Assembly (NCBI RefSeq): GCF_042652085.1
Contig: NZ_JBHSJF010000006.1
Span: 1,658,528-1,722,527 of the forward strand
Origin: Flaviflagellibacter deserti
GTDB lineage: Bacteria; Pseudomonadota; Alphaproteobacteria; Rhizobiales; Methylopilaceae
Reading direction: 5' to 3'
Length of the DNA stretch: 64,000 nt
Numbering within the stretch: position 1 is the first letter of the stretch; each line of letters opens with the position of its first letter. Shown in pieces: positions 1 through 8,870 of this stretch. A model generated the notes under the pieces. That model searched no databases. It was not told the DNA's origin and saw only the letters and a list, made by a program, of their open reading frames with translations. The translations under genes and the position numbers were made by a program.

Positions 1-4
1 TACA

Positions 5-592
5 ATGGATCCGATGAAGGCGCTTTACGAGAAGCTGGCTCACCAAGTCGAGCTCTCTGTCCAGATTTCACCGGAACGCCTTCGCATACGGCCGACCGAT
101 CCGACGGGCTTCTCGATCGAAGTGACTTTCGAATGCGATGAGTGGATCGCTTATTGTGGCGACGCTGGCGTTCATGCCCATTTCGACGACCCACAAGGAG
201 CCTTCGATTTCGTAATGTTGGCCCTGTCTCCGGAGTTCGAGCTCTTCGAGGTCTGGGAGGATGGGCAATATCGGTATGGAGGAACGGGCCCCCGCGGCAC
301 CGGCAAGGGCTTCTACAAAGGCCTGCGACAGGTCCGCCGCTTCACGAATAATCTCGATCCAGCGAACAGCGGCTTCGACTTAACGGTCGAACTGATCCGG
401 GTGCGCGAGAGCGATGGCGCTCGTGCCGTTCTCGATCGCATTCCGCTGGCCGCCGACGACCTCCAGAAGGTCATCCCGAGGGCCAAGCGTTTCTTCGAAA
501 CGGCCGACCTACCGCAGAAACCGGATGGCTTGAGAATATTGGATGATCGCGGGGGCGAGTTGTTCAGCTGGCGTCCCGAAAGCAACGACTGA
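5..592 (+). CDS. Hypothetical protein, 195 aa
   Basis: I do not recognise this protein. It is soluble in appearance, with no signal peptide or membrane segment. It is acidic and rich in aromatic residues in its first half, with a GTGPRGTGKG glycine/lysine stretch around residues 93-102 that is not a proper P-loop context. The reading frame begins four bases into the window, so the true start could lie upstream; a second in-frame ATG is at position 14. It converges on the permease gene, with only three bases between the two stop codons. No function is inferred. Confidence 0.6.
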   Translation: MDPMKALYEKLAHQVELSVQISPERLRIRPTDPTGFSIEVTFECDEWIAYCGDAGVHAHFDDPQGAFDFVMLALSPEFELFEVWEDGQYRYGGTGPRGTGKGFYKGLRQVRRFTNNLDPANSGFDLTVELIRVRESDGARAVLDRIPLAADDLQKVIPRAKRFFETADLPQKPDGLRILDDRGGELFSWRPESND

Positions 593-595
593 GCC

Positions 596-1285
596 TCACG
601 CCCTAACGAGATGCTTGTTCCAGCGCCTCTCCAGCAGCCTGAAGCCCTGGACCAGGATGAACGAAATGATGAGGTAGAGAACACCAGCCGCGAAGAAGAT
701 CGAGATCGGATCGTAGGTGCGCGCGATGATTGTTCGCGACATGCCCGTCAGATCGAGCAGCGTGATCGTCGATGCGAGCGAGGAGCCCTTCAGCATCAGG
801 ATGACCTCGTTGCTGTAGGCAGGCAGTGCGATCCGGGCGGCACGAGGCAGGATGATGCGGCGATAGGCCTTGGACATCGACATTCCGAGCGTGCGCGCGG
901 CTTCCACCTCCCCCACCGGAACGGCCTGGATCGCGCCGCGCAGGATCTCGGCGATGTAGCCGCCCGTGTGCAGGCCCATGGTCAGGATCGCGCAATAGTA
1001 CGGCTCGCGCAGGAAGGGCCAGAGCACGCTGTTCCTGATGAACTCGAACTGGCCGAGGCCGTAATAGACGAGGAAGAGCTGCACGAGCAGCGGCGTGCCA
1101 CGGAAGAAGAAGGCATAGGCATAGGGGCCGGCCGAGATCAGCGGGTTCGGCGAGACGCGGGCGAGCGCGAGCGGAATCGCGATGATGAGCCCGAGAATGC
1201 CCGAGACGATGACGAGCTGGATGCTGAGGAGCGCGCCCCAGAGAAGCTGAGGCAGCGAATGCAGGATCAGTTCGAGATTGATCAT
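596..1285 (-). CDS. Polar amino-acid ABC transporter permease (HisM-like)
   Basis: This is an inner-membrane permease of the His/Glu/Gln/Arg/opine family, 229 aa, the usual length. It has several hydrophobic segments and the EAA-type cytoplasmic loop (EAARTLGMSMSKAYRRIILP) that docks on the ATPase. The frame stays open far upstream, but translation from the ATG at 1285 matches the family N-terminus (MINLELILHSLPQLLWG). That start overlaps the stop of the preceding permease by four bases (ATGA), implying translational coupling. It is the last gene of the transporter operon. Basic amino acids such as lysine, arginine, ornithine or histidine are the likely substrates, inferred from the binding protein family. 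Confidence 0.9.
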   Translation of the reverse strand: MINLELILHSLPQLLWGALLSIQLVIVSGILGLIIAIPLALARVSPNPLISAGPYAYAFFFRGTPLLVQLFLVYYGLGQFEFIRNSVLWPFLREPYYCAILTMGLHTGGYIAEILRGAIQAVPVGEVEAARTLGMSMSKAYRRIILPRAARIALPAYSNEVILMLKGSSLASTITLLDLTGMSRTIIARTYDPISIFFAAGVLYLIISFILVQGFRLLERRWNKHLVRA

Positions 1286-1974
1286 GCGCGCGACCGCCGG
1301 ATGCCGCGATTGGCCCGCTTCTCCATGAACTGGAGCGCCGTCATCGACACTATGGTGATGCAGAGATAGATCGCCGCCGCCGCGAAATAGAAGGTGAAGG
1401 GCTGCTTGGTGACGCTGGTCGCGATCTGCGCCTTGCGCATCACCTCCTCGAGCCCGATGACCGAGACGAGCGCGGTGTCCTTCATCAGCACCATGAAGAG
1501 ATTGCCGAGGCCAGGCAGTGCGATGCGCCACATCTGCGGGAGCACGATGCGGCGGAAGATGCGGCCTTTCGAGAGCCCGAGCGCCATTCCCGCTTCGATA
1601 TGGCCGGGCGGGATGGTCAGGAGCGCGCCGCGGAAGACCTCGGTCGCATAGGCGCCAAAGGTGGAGCCGAGCGCGAGCGTGCCCGCCGCGAACGGGTTGA
1701 GCTCCATGTAGTCGAGATCGAACATCTCGCCGATGCCGTTCAGCACGGCGGCAGAGCCAAAATAGACGAGCAGGATGATGACGAGTTCGGGGACGCCACG
1801 GAAGATCGTGGAATAGATGTCGCCAAGCCAGCGCACCCAGCGGATCGGCGACACCTTCGCCATCGCGCCGAGCAGACCCAAAGCGAGGCCGAGCATCAGC
1901 GCGGCGAACGCGATGCGCACCGTCATCCATGTGCCGAGCGCGAGCTGCGCTCCGAAACCTTGAAGATCGATCAT
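1282..1974 (-). CDS. Polar amino-acid ABC transporter permease (HisQ-like)
   Basis: This is the second permease of the heterodimeric pair, 230 aa with about five hydrophobic segments. Its EAA loop is visible (IEAGMALGLSKGRIFRRIVL). It starts 46 bases after the binding-protein stop, beyond a hairpin with a T-run that may attenuate transcription into the permeases. It overlaps the next permease by ATGA. Family membership is clear; the exact substrate is not. Confidence 0.9.
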   Translation of the reverse strand: MIDLQGFGAQLALGTWMTVRIAFAALMLGLALGLLGAMAKVSPIRWVRWLGDIYSTIFRGVPELVIILLVYFGSAAVLNGIGEMFDLDYMELNPFAAGTLALGSTFGAYATEVFRGALLTIPPGHIEAGMALGLSKGRIFRRIVLPQMWRIALPGLGNLFMVLMKDTALVSVIGLEEVMRKAQIATSVTKQPFTFYFAAAAIYLCITIVSMTALQFMEKRANRGIRRSRA

Positions 1975-1982
1975 GGGGATAG

Positions 1983-2009
1983 AAAAAGGGCCGCCTCGGC
2001 GGCGGCCCC
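1983..2009 (-). terminator. Intra-operon terminator-like hairpin
   Basis: On the minus strand, an 8-bp GC stem (GGGCCGCC with GGCGGCCC, five-base loop) is followed by a T-run. It lies between the binding-protein gene and the two permease genes. Such partial terminators are a known way to make more binding protein than permease. The stem and T-run are seen directly; the role is inferred. Confidence 0.65.
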
Positions 2010-2020
2010 TTCACTGTTGA

Positions 2021-2779
2021 TCAGCGGATGCTGAAGGGGAAGTATTTTGCGTTGATCTTGTCGTAGGTGCCGTTGTCGATGATCGTCTTCAGCGCCGTAT
2101 TGAGACGAGCCAGGAGCTGGGTGTCGCTCTTGCGGACGGCGATACCGATCTTGTCGTCATCGAACACCGGCTTGTTCTTGAACTCGAAACCCTTGCCGGC
2201 GTCGCCCTGCAGCCAGTCATAGGCGAGGAAGGAGTCGGCGAGCACGACATCGGTGCGGCCCGAGCTCAGGTCGAGCCAGGCGTTCTCCTGGGTGTCATAG
2301 AGCTTGACGTTGTCGGTGGTGCCGAGATTCTTCTCGAGCCATTCGGAAGCGATGGTCGCGCGCTGGGCACCGATCGTCTTCTTCTTCAGCGCGTCGACCG
2401 AGGTATCGAGGTCGACGCCCTTCTTGCCGATGAACTGAAGCTTGTTGCGGTAGTACGGGTCGGTGAAGCTGACGACCTTCGAACGCTCCTCGGTGATCGA
2501 CATCGAGGCGGCGATGAAGTCGAACTTCTTGTTCTGCAGAGCCGGGATGATGCCGTCCCAGTCCTGGGTGACGATGGTGCACTCGGCCTTCATTTCGGCG
2601 CAGAGCGCCTTGGCGATGTCTATGTCGAACCCGACGACCTCACCTTTTGAGTCCTTCATGTTGAAGGGGGCATAGGCACCCTCGGTGCCGATGCGGAGCT
2701 TGTCCGCGTGGGCCGCGGAAACGGCGCCAAGCGCGAGCGCGGCAGCCAGAACGGCTTTGGCGAGCATGCGAACGGTCAT
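2021..2779 (-). CDS. Periplasmic amino-acid-binding protein (ArgT/HisJ-like)
   Basis: This 252-aa solute-binding protein of family 3 carries a signal peptide (about residues 1-25, cleavage after SAAHA). It has the family patterns LRIGTEGAYAPFN and GFDIDIAKALC near the start and DGIIPALQNKKFDFI, which form the ligand cleft. It captures a polar, probably basic, amino acid in the periplasm and delivers it to the two permeases downstream. Its ATG overlaps the stop of the ATPase gene by four bases, so the ATPase gene comes first in the operon. Confidence 0.92.
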   Translation of the reverse strand: MTVRMLAKAVLAAALALGAVSAAHADKLRIGTEGAYAPFNMKDSKGEVVGFDIDIAKALCAEMKAECTIVTQDWDGIIPALQNKKFDFIAASMSITEERSKVVSFTDPYYRNKLQFIGKKGVDLDTSVDALKKKTIGAQRATIASEWLEKNLGTTDNVKLYDTQENAWLDLSSGRTDVVLADSFLAYDWLQGDAGKGFEFKNKPVFDDDKIGIAVRKSDTQLLARLNTALKTIIDNGTYDKINAKYFPFSIR

Positions 2780-3582
2780 TGCGGTTGGTACTCCCTGTCT
2801 TGATGATTTTGACTGGCCATGAACTGACGGCAGCGAGCCGAGGTGGGGTGGTCGAAGACTTCCGCCGGGGTTCCCTGCTGCTCGATGCGGCCCGCATCGA
2901 GAAAAATCGCTCTCGTCGAGACATTCCGCGCGAACCGCATCTCATGCGTCACGAGGAGCATCGTGCGCCCTTCCTGGGCGAGTTGCTGGATGACGCCCAG
3001 GACCTCGCCGACCATTTCGGGGTCGAGCGCGGATGTCGGCTCGTCGAAGAGTATGACCTTGGGCTCCATGGCGAGCGTGCGCGCGATGGCCGCACGCTGC
3101 TGCTGGCCGCCCGACAACATCATCGGATAGCTCTCGGCCTTCCCGGCGATGCCAACCTTCATCAGGAGCTTTTCGGCCCGGGCGACCGCCTCGGGATAGC
3201 TCAGGCCAAGCACCTGAATCGGCGCCTCGATAATGTTCTCCATCACCGTCATGTGCGGCCAGAGATTGAAGCTCTGGAAGACGAAGCCAATATCGGATCG
3301 CAGCCGCGAAATCTGCTTCGAGTCCGCGGCGCAGAGCGTACCATTGCGCTGGCGCTTCATGCGGATGGATTCGCCGTGGACGGTGATCTCGCCCTCGTCC
3401 GGATTGTCGAGCAGATTGAGGCAACGAAGCAGTGTGCTTTTGCCGGAACCGGACGTGCCGATGATGGCAATCACTTCGCCTGTGTGGGCCTCGATATCGA
3501 TGCCCTTCAGGACTTCCAGGTTGCCATATCTCTTCTTGATACCTTTGGCCTGCAGGGCCGGAACAGCATTGGACGACGCCAG
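2776..3582 (-). CDS. Amino-acid ABC transporter ATPase (HisP-like), start codon abnormal
   Basis: The frame encodes a full HisP/GlnQ-type ATPase: the A-loop KKRYG, Walker A GTSGSGKST, Q-loop, signature LSGGQQQR, Walker B VILFDEP and the H-loop TH. The first ATG/GTG/TTG in frame is the GTG at 3474, but it lies only six codons before Walker A and would remove the A-loop and first strands. The frame is open back to a TAG at 3631-3633 with no canonical start. A CTG at 3582 follows GGAGAG at a six-base spacing and would give a normal-length protein, so I use it here. A sequencing error or a real frameshift upstream is the alternative. The function is certain; the start is not. Confidence 0.8.
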   Translation of the reverse strand: MASSNAVPALQAKGIKKRYGNLEVLKGIDIEAHTGEVIAIIGTSGSGKSTLLRCLNLLDNPDEGEITVHGESIRMKRQRNGTLCAADSKQISRLRSDIGFVFQSFNLWPHMTVMENIIEAPIQVLGLSYPEAVARAEKLLMKVGIAGKAESYPMMLSGGQQQRAAIARTLAMEPKVILFDEPTSALDPEMVGEVLGVIQQLAQEGRTMLLVTHEMRFARNVSTRAIFLDAGRIEQQGTPAEVFDHPTSARCRQFMASQNHQDREYQPQ

Positions 3583-3693
3583 GACACACTCTCCGCTGCG
3601 AACTCCAGTTCCAGTCTGTTGTCGCCGGAACTACGAGTCAAACACGGGCTTTACGCCCGCGCTTGCCTATAAACCTGCAAGGTTCTTGCCGAA

Positions 3694-3723
3694 ACAAAAA
3701 AAGCCCGGCTGAGCCGGGCTTTT
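3694..3723 (-). terminator. Rho-independent terminator of the cold-shock gene
   Basis: A 9-bp stem (AAGCCCGGC with GCCGGGCTT, three-base loop) has an A-run on one side and a T-run on the other. It follows the cold-shock gene on the minus strand, with a tail of about eight T. It also lies upstream of the transporter operon and so insulates it. Confidence 0.85.
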
Positions 3724-3745
3724 CAGTCCTCGATCCCTGACAGGA

Positions 3746-3952
3746 TCAGACGGTCTTCAGGTTCGCAGCCTTGCTCTTGCCGCGATCCGGAACGACGTCG
3801 AATTCAACCTTCTGGCCCTCGTTGAGGGTATAAAGGCCGGCCGCCTCAAGAGCGGTGGCGTGGACAAATACGTCCGGGCCGCCCGTCTCGGGCTGGATGA
3901 AGCCGAAACCCTTCTGGGAATTGTAGAACTTAACAGTACCAACGGTAGCCAT
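3746..3952 (-). CDS. cspA: Cold-shock protein, CspA family
   Basis: This 68-aa single cold-shock domain binds single-stranded RNA and DNA and acts as an RNA chaperone. Both nucleic-acid-binding motifs are visible: KGFGFI (RNP1) and VFVHATAL (RNP2-like). The length is typical. It lies downstream of the TetR gene on the same strand with a 217-base gap, which probably holds its promoter and a long leader. It ends at a strong terminator. The paralogue letter cannot be assigned from sequence. Confidence 0.93.
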   Translation of the reverse strand: MATVGTVKFYNSQKGFGFIQPETGGPDVFVHATALEAAGLYTLNEGQKVEFDVVPDRGKSKAANLKTV

Positions 3953-4169
3953 GAACTGGCCTCCTCAAAAACGCACCCGACAGGCGCGTGCCGCTCTCTG
4001 GAATTTGGGAACCTGAACGCACATCCCAAACTCGGGTACGGCAGTAAGGCAGTCCAAATTCTACTCGCGGGGGCCGCTCACAACATCGGCAAATCAGCGC
4101 CCCGACTGCCTTTAAATGGAGCAGTCGGGCCGGATTGGCAAGGATCGTAAACCTACGGGAAATGCCCCA

Positions 4170-4793
4170 TCAGGGCTGGAAAGTGAACCTGACCAAGTCG
4201 CGATAGAGGAGAATCTGGCGCGGCAAAATGGTCACGTCCTTGAGGGCACGACCGAGGATCAGACCACCCTCGACAAGCGTCGAGGCCATGTCCGAAAGCG
4301 CGTCCAGATCGACTTTGTGACGAGGCGGATAGCGCTCCGAAATTTGATCGAACCGGGCGCGGAAGCGGCGACGCCAGACCAGCAGCGCCTCGGCGTTGAG
4401 ATCGCGAATCTGCTGATCGAAGAGTTGGTCCTGATAGCAGAAGCTTGCGGCCAGGCAGCCCGGATGCGCTTCGGGCAATTGCCCCATCATCTCGGCGAAG
4501 AGACGCAGGCCGACGAGGAAGCCGTGCAGCGGATCGTCGTTCAGTTCGTCGCCACGGCGGAAGAGCTCATCGAGCACTTCCCGATCGTGGATCATGTATC
4601 GCTCCATCAGGGCGCGGGCGAGTTCGGTCTTGTCCTTGAAATGGTAGAAGAAGCCGGACTTGGTGATACCGACCTCGGCGATCAGTTCCTCGATCGAGGT
4701 CGAGGCGAAACCCTTCGCCAGCACTGCCATCTCGGCAGTAGCGAGCAGGCGTTCGCGTGTATCCGAACCCTTGCGTGTGGGAGCCTCGATCAT
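4170..4793 (-). CDS. TetR/AcrR-family transcriptional regulator
   Basis: The protein has an N-terminal helix-turn-helix of TetR type (about residues 12-58, with IAEVGITKSGFFYHFKDKTE) and a helical ligand-binding C-terminal half. The frame is open 34 codons further upstream, but the ATG at 4793 gives the standard family N-terminus. It is divergent from the homocysteine S-methyltransferase gene across a 199-base gap, so that gene or itself is a plausible target. The ligand is unknown. Confidence 0.88.
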   Translation of the reverse strand: MIEAPTRKGSDTRERLLATAEMAVLAKGFASTSIEELIAEVGITKSGFFYHFKDKTELARALMERYMIHDREVLDELFRRGDELNDDPLHGFLVGLRLFAEMMGQLPEAHPGCLAASFCYQDQLFDQQIRDLNAEALLVWRRRFRARFDQISERYPPRHKVDLDALSDMASTLVEGGLILGRALKDVTILPRQILLYRDLVRFTFQP

Positions 4794-4992
4794 ACGCAAC
4801 TGTACCACGAGTGCAGTCCTCCCCCACATGTCTGGCGATCCGGCTGAACCAGATTGCCAAGGAACCTGTTTCAAGCACTTGATATCCAACGTCAATTTAT
4901 AAATATGACAAACCGCACCGTGCGCTTTCTAGCTGAAGATGGACCACCGACCTAGGGTCCGCGCCGGGAGGGGAAACCCGAACGGAGCAAAA

Positions 4993-5949
4993 ATGCCCAA
5001 ATACAGAAATGACCTGCCGCAGCTCGGCGACACGCTGTTCCTGACCGACAGCGGCCTTGAGACTACCCTGATCTTCCATGACGGGATGGAGCTGCCACAT
5101 TTCGCGAGCTTCGACCTTCTGAAGACAGCGGCCGGACGCAAGCGGTTGCGCGACTATTACGAATTGCATGCCCGCACGGCGGTCGAGAACCGCATGGGTT
5201 TCGTGCTCGAAAGCGTGACTTGGCGCGCCAATCCCGATTGGGCGAAGAAACTCGGTTACGATGCGCGTTCGCTCGCCTTCGCCAACCGCGACGCGATCGA
5301 CATGCTGGTCGACATCCGCAGAGAGTTCGAGACGCCGGCCTCGCCCATGGTGATCTCCGGCAATCTCGGCCCGCGCGGCGACGGCTATGACCCCGGCAGG
5401 CTGATGAGCGCGGCCGAAGCCGAGGATTATCACTGCACCCAGATCGATACCCTGTCCTGGACCGAGGCCGATTTCATCTCCGGCTTCACCATCAACAACG
5501 TCCCGGAGGCGGTCGGCATCGTACGCGCGGCGAAGCGCCTGGAGGTCCCGTCCGTGATCTCGTTCACGCTGGAGACCGACGGCAGGCTGCCGACCGGGCA
5601 GACGCTGCAGGAGGCGATCGAGACAACCGATGCGGAGACCGGCGGCGCGGCGGCCTACTTCATGATCAACTGCGCGCACCCGACCCATTTCGAGGACGCG
5701 CTCAAGGCCAACGCCGCCTGGACCCAGCGCATTCGCGGCTTGCGAGCGAATGCATCGAGGCGGAGCCATGCCGAACTCGATTCCTCGCCGGATCTCGATG
5801 CTGGCGATCCGATCGAACTCGGCCGGCAATATCGCGATCTGCGTCGGAGTTTCGGGCATCTCACCATGCTGGGCGGCTGTTGCGGCACCGACCACCGCCA
5901 TGTGCGGGAGATCGCGCGCTTCTGCTCGTCAGCTGAGGCCCTGGCCTGA
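4993..5949 (+). CDS. Homocysteine S-methyltransferase family protein
   Basis: This 318-aa zinc-dependent methyltransferase domain is of the MetH-N/MmuM/BHMT type, which transfers a methyl group to homocysteine. The zinc ligands are visible as the Cys in MINCAHP and the Cys pair in GGCCGTD near the C-terminus. The start at 4993 was chosen because GGAG lies six bases upstream; an earlier ATG at 4939 lacks a site. It stands alone, divergent from the TetR gene. The methyl donor (S-methylmethionine, SAM or betaine) cannot be decided here. Confidence 0.88.
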   Translation: MPKYRNDLPQLGDTLFLTDSGLETTLIFHDGMELPHFASFDLLKTAAGRKRLRDYYELHARTAVENRMGFVLESVTWRANPDWAKKLGYDARSLAFANRDAIDMLVDIRREFETPASPMVISGNLGPRGDGYDPGRLMSAAEAEDYHCTQIDTLSWTEADFISGFTINNVPEAVGIVRAAKRLEVPSVISFTLETDGRLPTGQTLQEAIETTDAETGGAAAYFMINCAHPTHFEDALKANAAWTQRIRGLRANASRRSHAELDSSPDLDAGDPIELGRQYRDLRRSFGHLTMLGGCCGTDHRHVREIARFCSSAEALA

Positions 5950-6030
5950 CATTTCGTGGGCGGGGCCTCGGCTCCGCCCACCCGAACATCACGGATTGCA
6001 AAACGAGCCGGGATCGCCAAATTCGTCGGG

Positions 6031-7035
6031 ATGCTCCGACGAATCCTCCCCCTCGCCTGCCTGATCTTCCTCTTGCCCCTTGCCGCACGTGCGGGCATCG
6101 ACCCACGCTTCGTCGCGGTCGAGCAGCGGGCTGAGGATCTGAAGCGGCTCGAAAGCGTGGTCGTCTCTCAGAATGGAACCATCGTCTATGAGCGCGGTCC
6201 GGTCGATCGGCCGACGAACATCAAGTCGCTGTCAAAATCGGTCATCTCGGCGCTGGTCGGCATCGCGGTCGACAAAGGCGTGCTGAGCGGACCTGACGAG
6301 AAGATCGCGCCGATCCTGTCCTCGAGCCTGCCGAAGAACGGCGATCCGCGGCTGAACGAGATTACCGTCGGTGATCTCCTGACCATGCGTTCCGGGCTGG
6401 AGCGGACATCCGGGCAGAACTACGGGACGTGGATTTCGAGCGCGAACTGGGTGCGCGACGCGCTGGATCGGCCGTTCGTCGACCAGCCCGGCGGGCGGAT
6501 GCTCTATTCGACCGGCAACACGCATCTTCTCTCGGCGATCCTGACCAAGGCCTCCGGCAAGACCACGCTGCAGCTCGCCCGCGACTGGCTGGGCGGGCCG
6601 CTCGGCATCGCTATCCCGTCTTGGGACCGCGATCCGCAGGGCATCTATCTCGGTGGCAACAACATGTCGCTCTCGCCGCATGCGCTGGTGAAGATCGGCG
6701 AGATGTACCGGAACGGCGGCATGGCCGGCGGCAGAAGGGTGCTGTCGAAAGGGTGGATCGACGCGTCGTGGACGCCGGTGACGCAGAGCTTCTTCACCGG
6801 GCACGGCTATGGCTATGGCTGGTTCGAGACCGACATCGGCGGCCACAAGGTGCACTACGGCTGGGGATTCGGCGGCCAGATGCTCTACGTCGTTCCGGAT
6901 ATCGGGCTAACCGTCGTGATGATGTCGGACACCGGCCACTATGAACGCGGTAGCGGATATGTGCAGGACCTGCACGCTTTGCTTGGCGAAGCCATAATTC
7001 CGGCGGCAATGTCCGGCCAAAGCGCGGTTCAATAA
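6031..7035 (+). CDS. Serine hydrolase of the beta-lactamase/PBP-like family, exported
   Basis: This 334-aa protein carries a signal peptide (residues 1-17, ending AARA). It then shows class C beta-lactamase-like motifs: SLSK as the SxxK nucleophile motif, YSTGN as the Y-x-N-like motif, and a C-terminal HYGWGFGGQ strand in place of KTG. It probably hydrolyses an amide or ester in the periplasm. It is more likely an esterase or peptidase than a true beta-lactamase, because the KTG box is altered. The start at 6031 was preferred over an earlier frame opening because it begins the signal peptide. It lies 21 bases before the transglycosylase gene, so they may be cotranscribed. Confidence 0.85.
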   Translation: MLRRILPLACLIFLLPLAARAGIDPRFVAVEQRAEDLKRLESVVVSQNGTIVYERGPVDRPTNIKSLSKSVISALVGIAVDKGVLSGPDEKIAPILSSSLPKNGDPRLNEITVGDLLTMRSGLERTSGQNYGTWISSANWVRDALDRPFVDQPGGRMLYSTGNTHLLSAILTKASGKTTLQLARDWLGGPLGIAIPSWDRDPQGIYLGGNNMSLSPHALVKIGEMYRNGGMAGGRRVLSKGWIDASWTPVTQSFFTGHGYGYGWFETDIGGHKVHYGWGFGGQMLYVVPDIGLTVVMMSDTGHYERGSGYVQDLHALLGEAIIPAAMSGQSAVQ

Positions 7036-7056
7036 TTCTTCGGATTCGAGGTCTTC

Positions 7057-8280
7057 GTGCCGGCCCTTCTGCTTGCCCTTTTCGTACTCGCCGCAACCTC
7101 CCTTCCCGCTTTCGCGCAGGACAAGGCCGCGATCGAGGCCGGTTTCCGGACATGGCTGACGACAAAGGTCTGGCCCGACGCGCAGAAGAAGAAGGTGTCG
7201 AAGGCGACGTTCGACACCGCTTTCTCGGGCGTGACGCTCGACTGGACCCTGCCCGACCTCGCCGCGCCGGGCGCGCCGCCGGCGAAGGAACAGCGCCAGC
7301 CGGAATTCCAGACGCCGGGCGCGTATGTCGCCGAGACCAAGTTCGCTCCACTCGTGCCGAAAGGCCGGGCGCTACTCCAGCAGTACGCCAGGACCCTCGA
7401 CGCCGTGGAGAAGAAATCCGGCGTGCCGCGCGAGATCATCGTCGCGATCTGGGGCCGGGAATCCGGGTTCGGCGCGGCGAAGCCCAACAAGAACGCCATC
7501 CAAGCGCTGGCGACGCTCGGCTATATCGGCGCGCGGAAGAACTACTTCTATCCAGAGCTGATCGCGGCGCTGGAGATCCTCGAAGGCGACCACATCGCCC
7601 TTGCCGACCTCAAAAGCTCATGGGCCGGCGCGATGGGCCAGCCGCAATTCCTGCCCTCGAAGTTCCTCGCCTATGCCGTGGACCAGGACGGCGACGGCAA
7701 GCGCGACATCTGGAAATCCGTACCGGACACTTTGGGCTCGATCGGCAATTTCCTCGCGGCTCATGGCTGGGTACGAGGGCGCTGGTGGGGCACCGAGATC
7801 GACGCGCCGCAGGCGGCGTCCTGCACCTATGAGGGACCGGACAAGCCGCGACCGGTGAAGGAATGGCTCGGAATGGGCGTGAAACCCGTCTCGGCGGTGA
7901 TGTCCAAGACCCCCGACCTCGCCGGCCATCTCCTGATGCCCGCCGGGCGGCAGGGACCGGCCTTCCTGGTGTCGGAGAACTTCTACGTTCTCAAGAGCTA
8001 CAACGAGTCAGATATGTACGCGCTGTTCATCGGCCACCTCGCCGACAAGCTGCGCGGCGATGCGACGATCCGGGCGCCGTGGAACACGCTCAGCGGCTTC
8101 ACCCGCAACGATGTCCGCGAGATGCAGCTTCGGCTCGAGAAGAAGGGACAGGATGTCGGCACCGCCGACGGACTGGTCGGCTTCCGCACGCGTGTCGCGA
8201 TCGGCGTCTGGCAGCAGGCGAACGGCCGCGCGGCGACCTGCTATCCCGATGCGGACATGGTGAAACAGGCGGGCCGCTGA
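7057..8280 (+). CDS. Lytic murein transglycosylase, MltB type, with peptidoglycan-binding domain
   Basis: This 407-aa exported enzyme cleaves peptidoglycan glycan strands to 1,6-anhydro ends. A signal peptide ends at PAFAQ. An SLT_2 (MltB-like) domain follows, with the catalytic glutamate in IWGRESGFG and the family motif SWAGAMGQPQFLPS. The last about 60 residues form a PG_binding_1 repeat (DVREMQLRLEKKGQDVGTAD). The start is GTG at 7057, which begins directly at the signal peptide. No lipobox is seen, so it is soluble in the periplasm unlike E. coli MltB. Confidence 0.92.
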   Translation: MPALLLALFVLAATSLPAFAQDKAAIEAGFRTWLTTKVWPDAQKKKVSKATFDTAFSGVTLDWTLPDLAAPGAPPAKEQRQPEFQTPGAYVAETKFAPLVPKGRALLQQYARTLDAVEKKSGVPREIIVAIWGRESGFGAAKPNKNAIQALATLGYIGARKNYFYPELIAALEILEGDHIALADLKSSWAGAMGQPQFLPSKFLAYAVDQDGDGKRDIWKSVPDTLGSIGNFLAAHGWVRGRWWGTEIDAPQAASCTYEGPDKPRPVKEWLGMGVKPVSAVMSKTPDLAGHLLMPAGRQGPAFLVSENFYVLKSYNESDMYALFIGHLADKLRGDATIRAPWNTLSGFTRNDVREMQLRLEKKGQDVGTADGLVGFRTRVAIGVWQQANGRAATCYPDADMVKQAGR

Positions 8281-8380
8281 ACGATCGCAAAAAATTTCGG
8301 CGCGATGTCGATCCTGGCAAACCTCGTTCGTCGCCTTGGTATGGGACCAGAGAGGTCTCCACGATCATAGGAGCAAGACA

Positions 8381-8812
8381 ATGCGCGTGATGGTTTTCGT
8401 GAAGGCGACGGCGGACAGCGAAGAGGGAATGAAGCCCTCGGCCAAACTGACCGAAATGTTCGAGGCCATGGGCAAGTTCAACGAGGAACTGGTCAAAGCC
8501 GGCGTCATGCTGGCCGGCGAGGGCCTGAAGCCCTCTTCGGAAGGCAAGCGCGTGGCGTTCGACGGCCCGAGCCGCACCGTCATCGATGGTCCCTTCGCCG
8601 AAACCCGTGAGCTTGTCGCCGGCTACTGGCTCTGGGAGGTCAAGGACATGGCCGAAGCCGTCGAGTGGGTGAAGCGCTGCCCCAATCCGATGTTCGGGCC
8701 GAGCGAGATCGAAATCCGGCCGATCTATGAGATGGCCGACTTCGAAGGGATCGTGACGCCGGAGATCGTCGCGCAGGAAGAAGAGCTTCGCGAAAAGCTT
8801 TCCGATCGCTGA
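8381..8812 (+). CDS. YCII/DGPF-domain protein
   Basis: This 143-aa protein of the YciI-like family contains the hallmark DGPFAETRE. The start was set at 8381 because GGAG lies seven bases upstream. DGPF proteins are regularly encoded next to ECF42-type sigma factors, and here the sigma gene follows after 58 bases on the same strand. The biochemical role is unknown in the family. Confidence 0.9.
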   Translation: MRVMVFVKATADSEEGMKPSAKLTEMFEAMGKFNEELVKAGVMLAGEGLKPSSEGKRVAFDGPSRTVIDGPFAETRELVAGYWLWEVKDMAEAVEWVKRCPNPMFGPSEIEIRPIYEMADFEGIVTPEIVAQEEELREKLSDR

Positions 8813-8870
8813 CATGCGTCGGTCGCCGCCACAGCTTGCCTGTAGGAGTTCGCTTCCTTAAGCGGGAAGC

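Noticed and set aside
4794..4992. A possible SAM, SAH or cobalamin riboswitch before the homocysteine S-methyltransferase gene
   Set aside because: No conserved core motif of these classes could be recognised; the short GGG/CCC pairings near 4970 are not enough.
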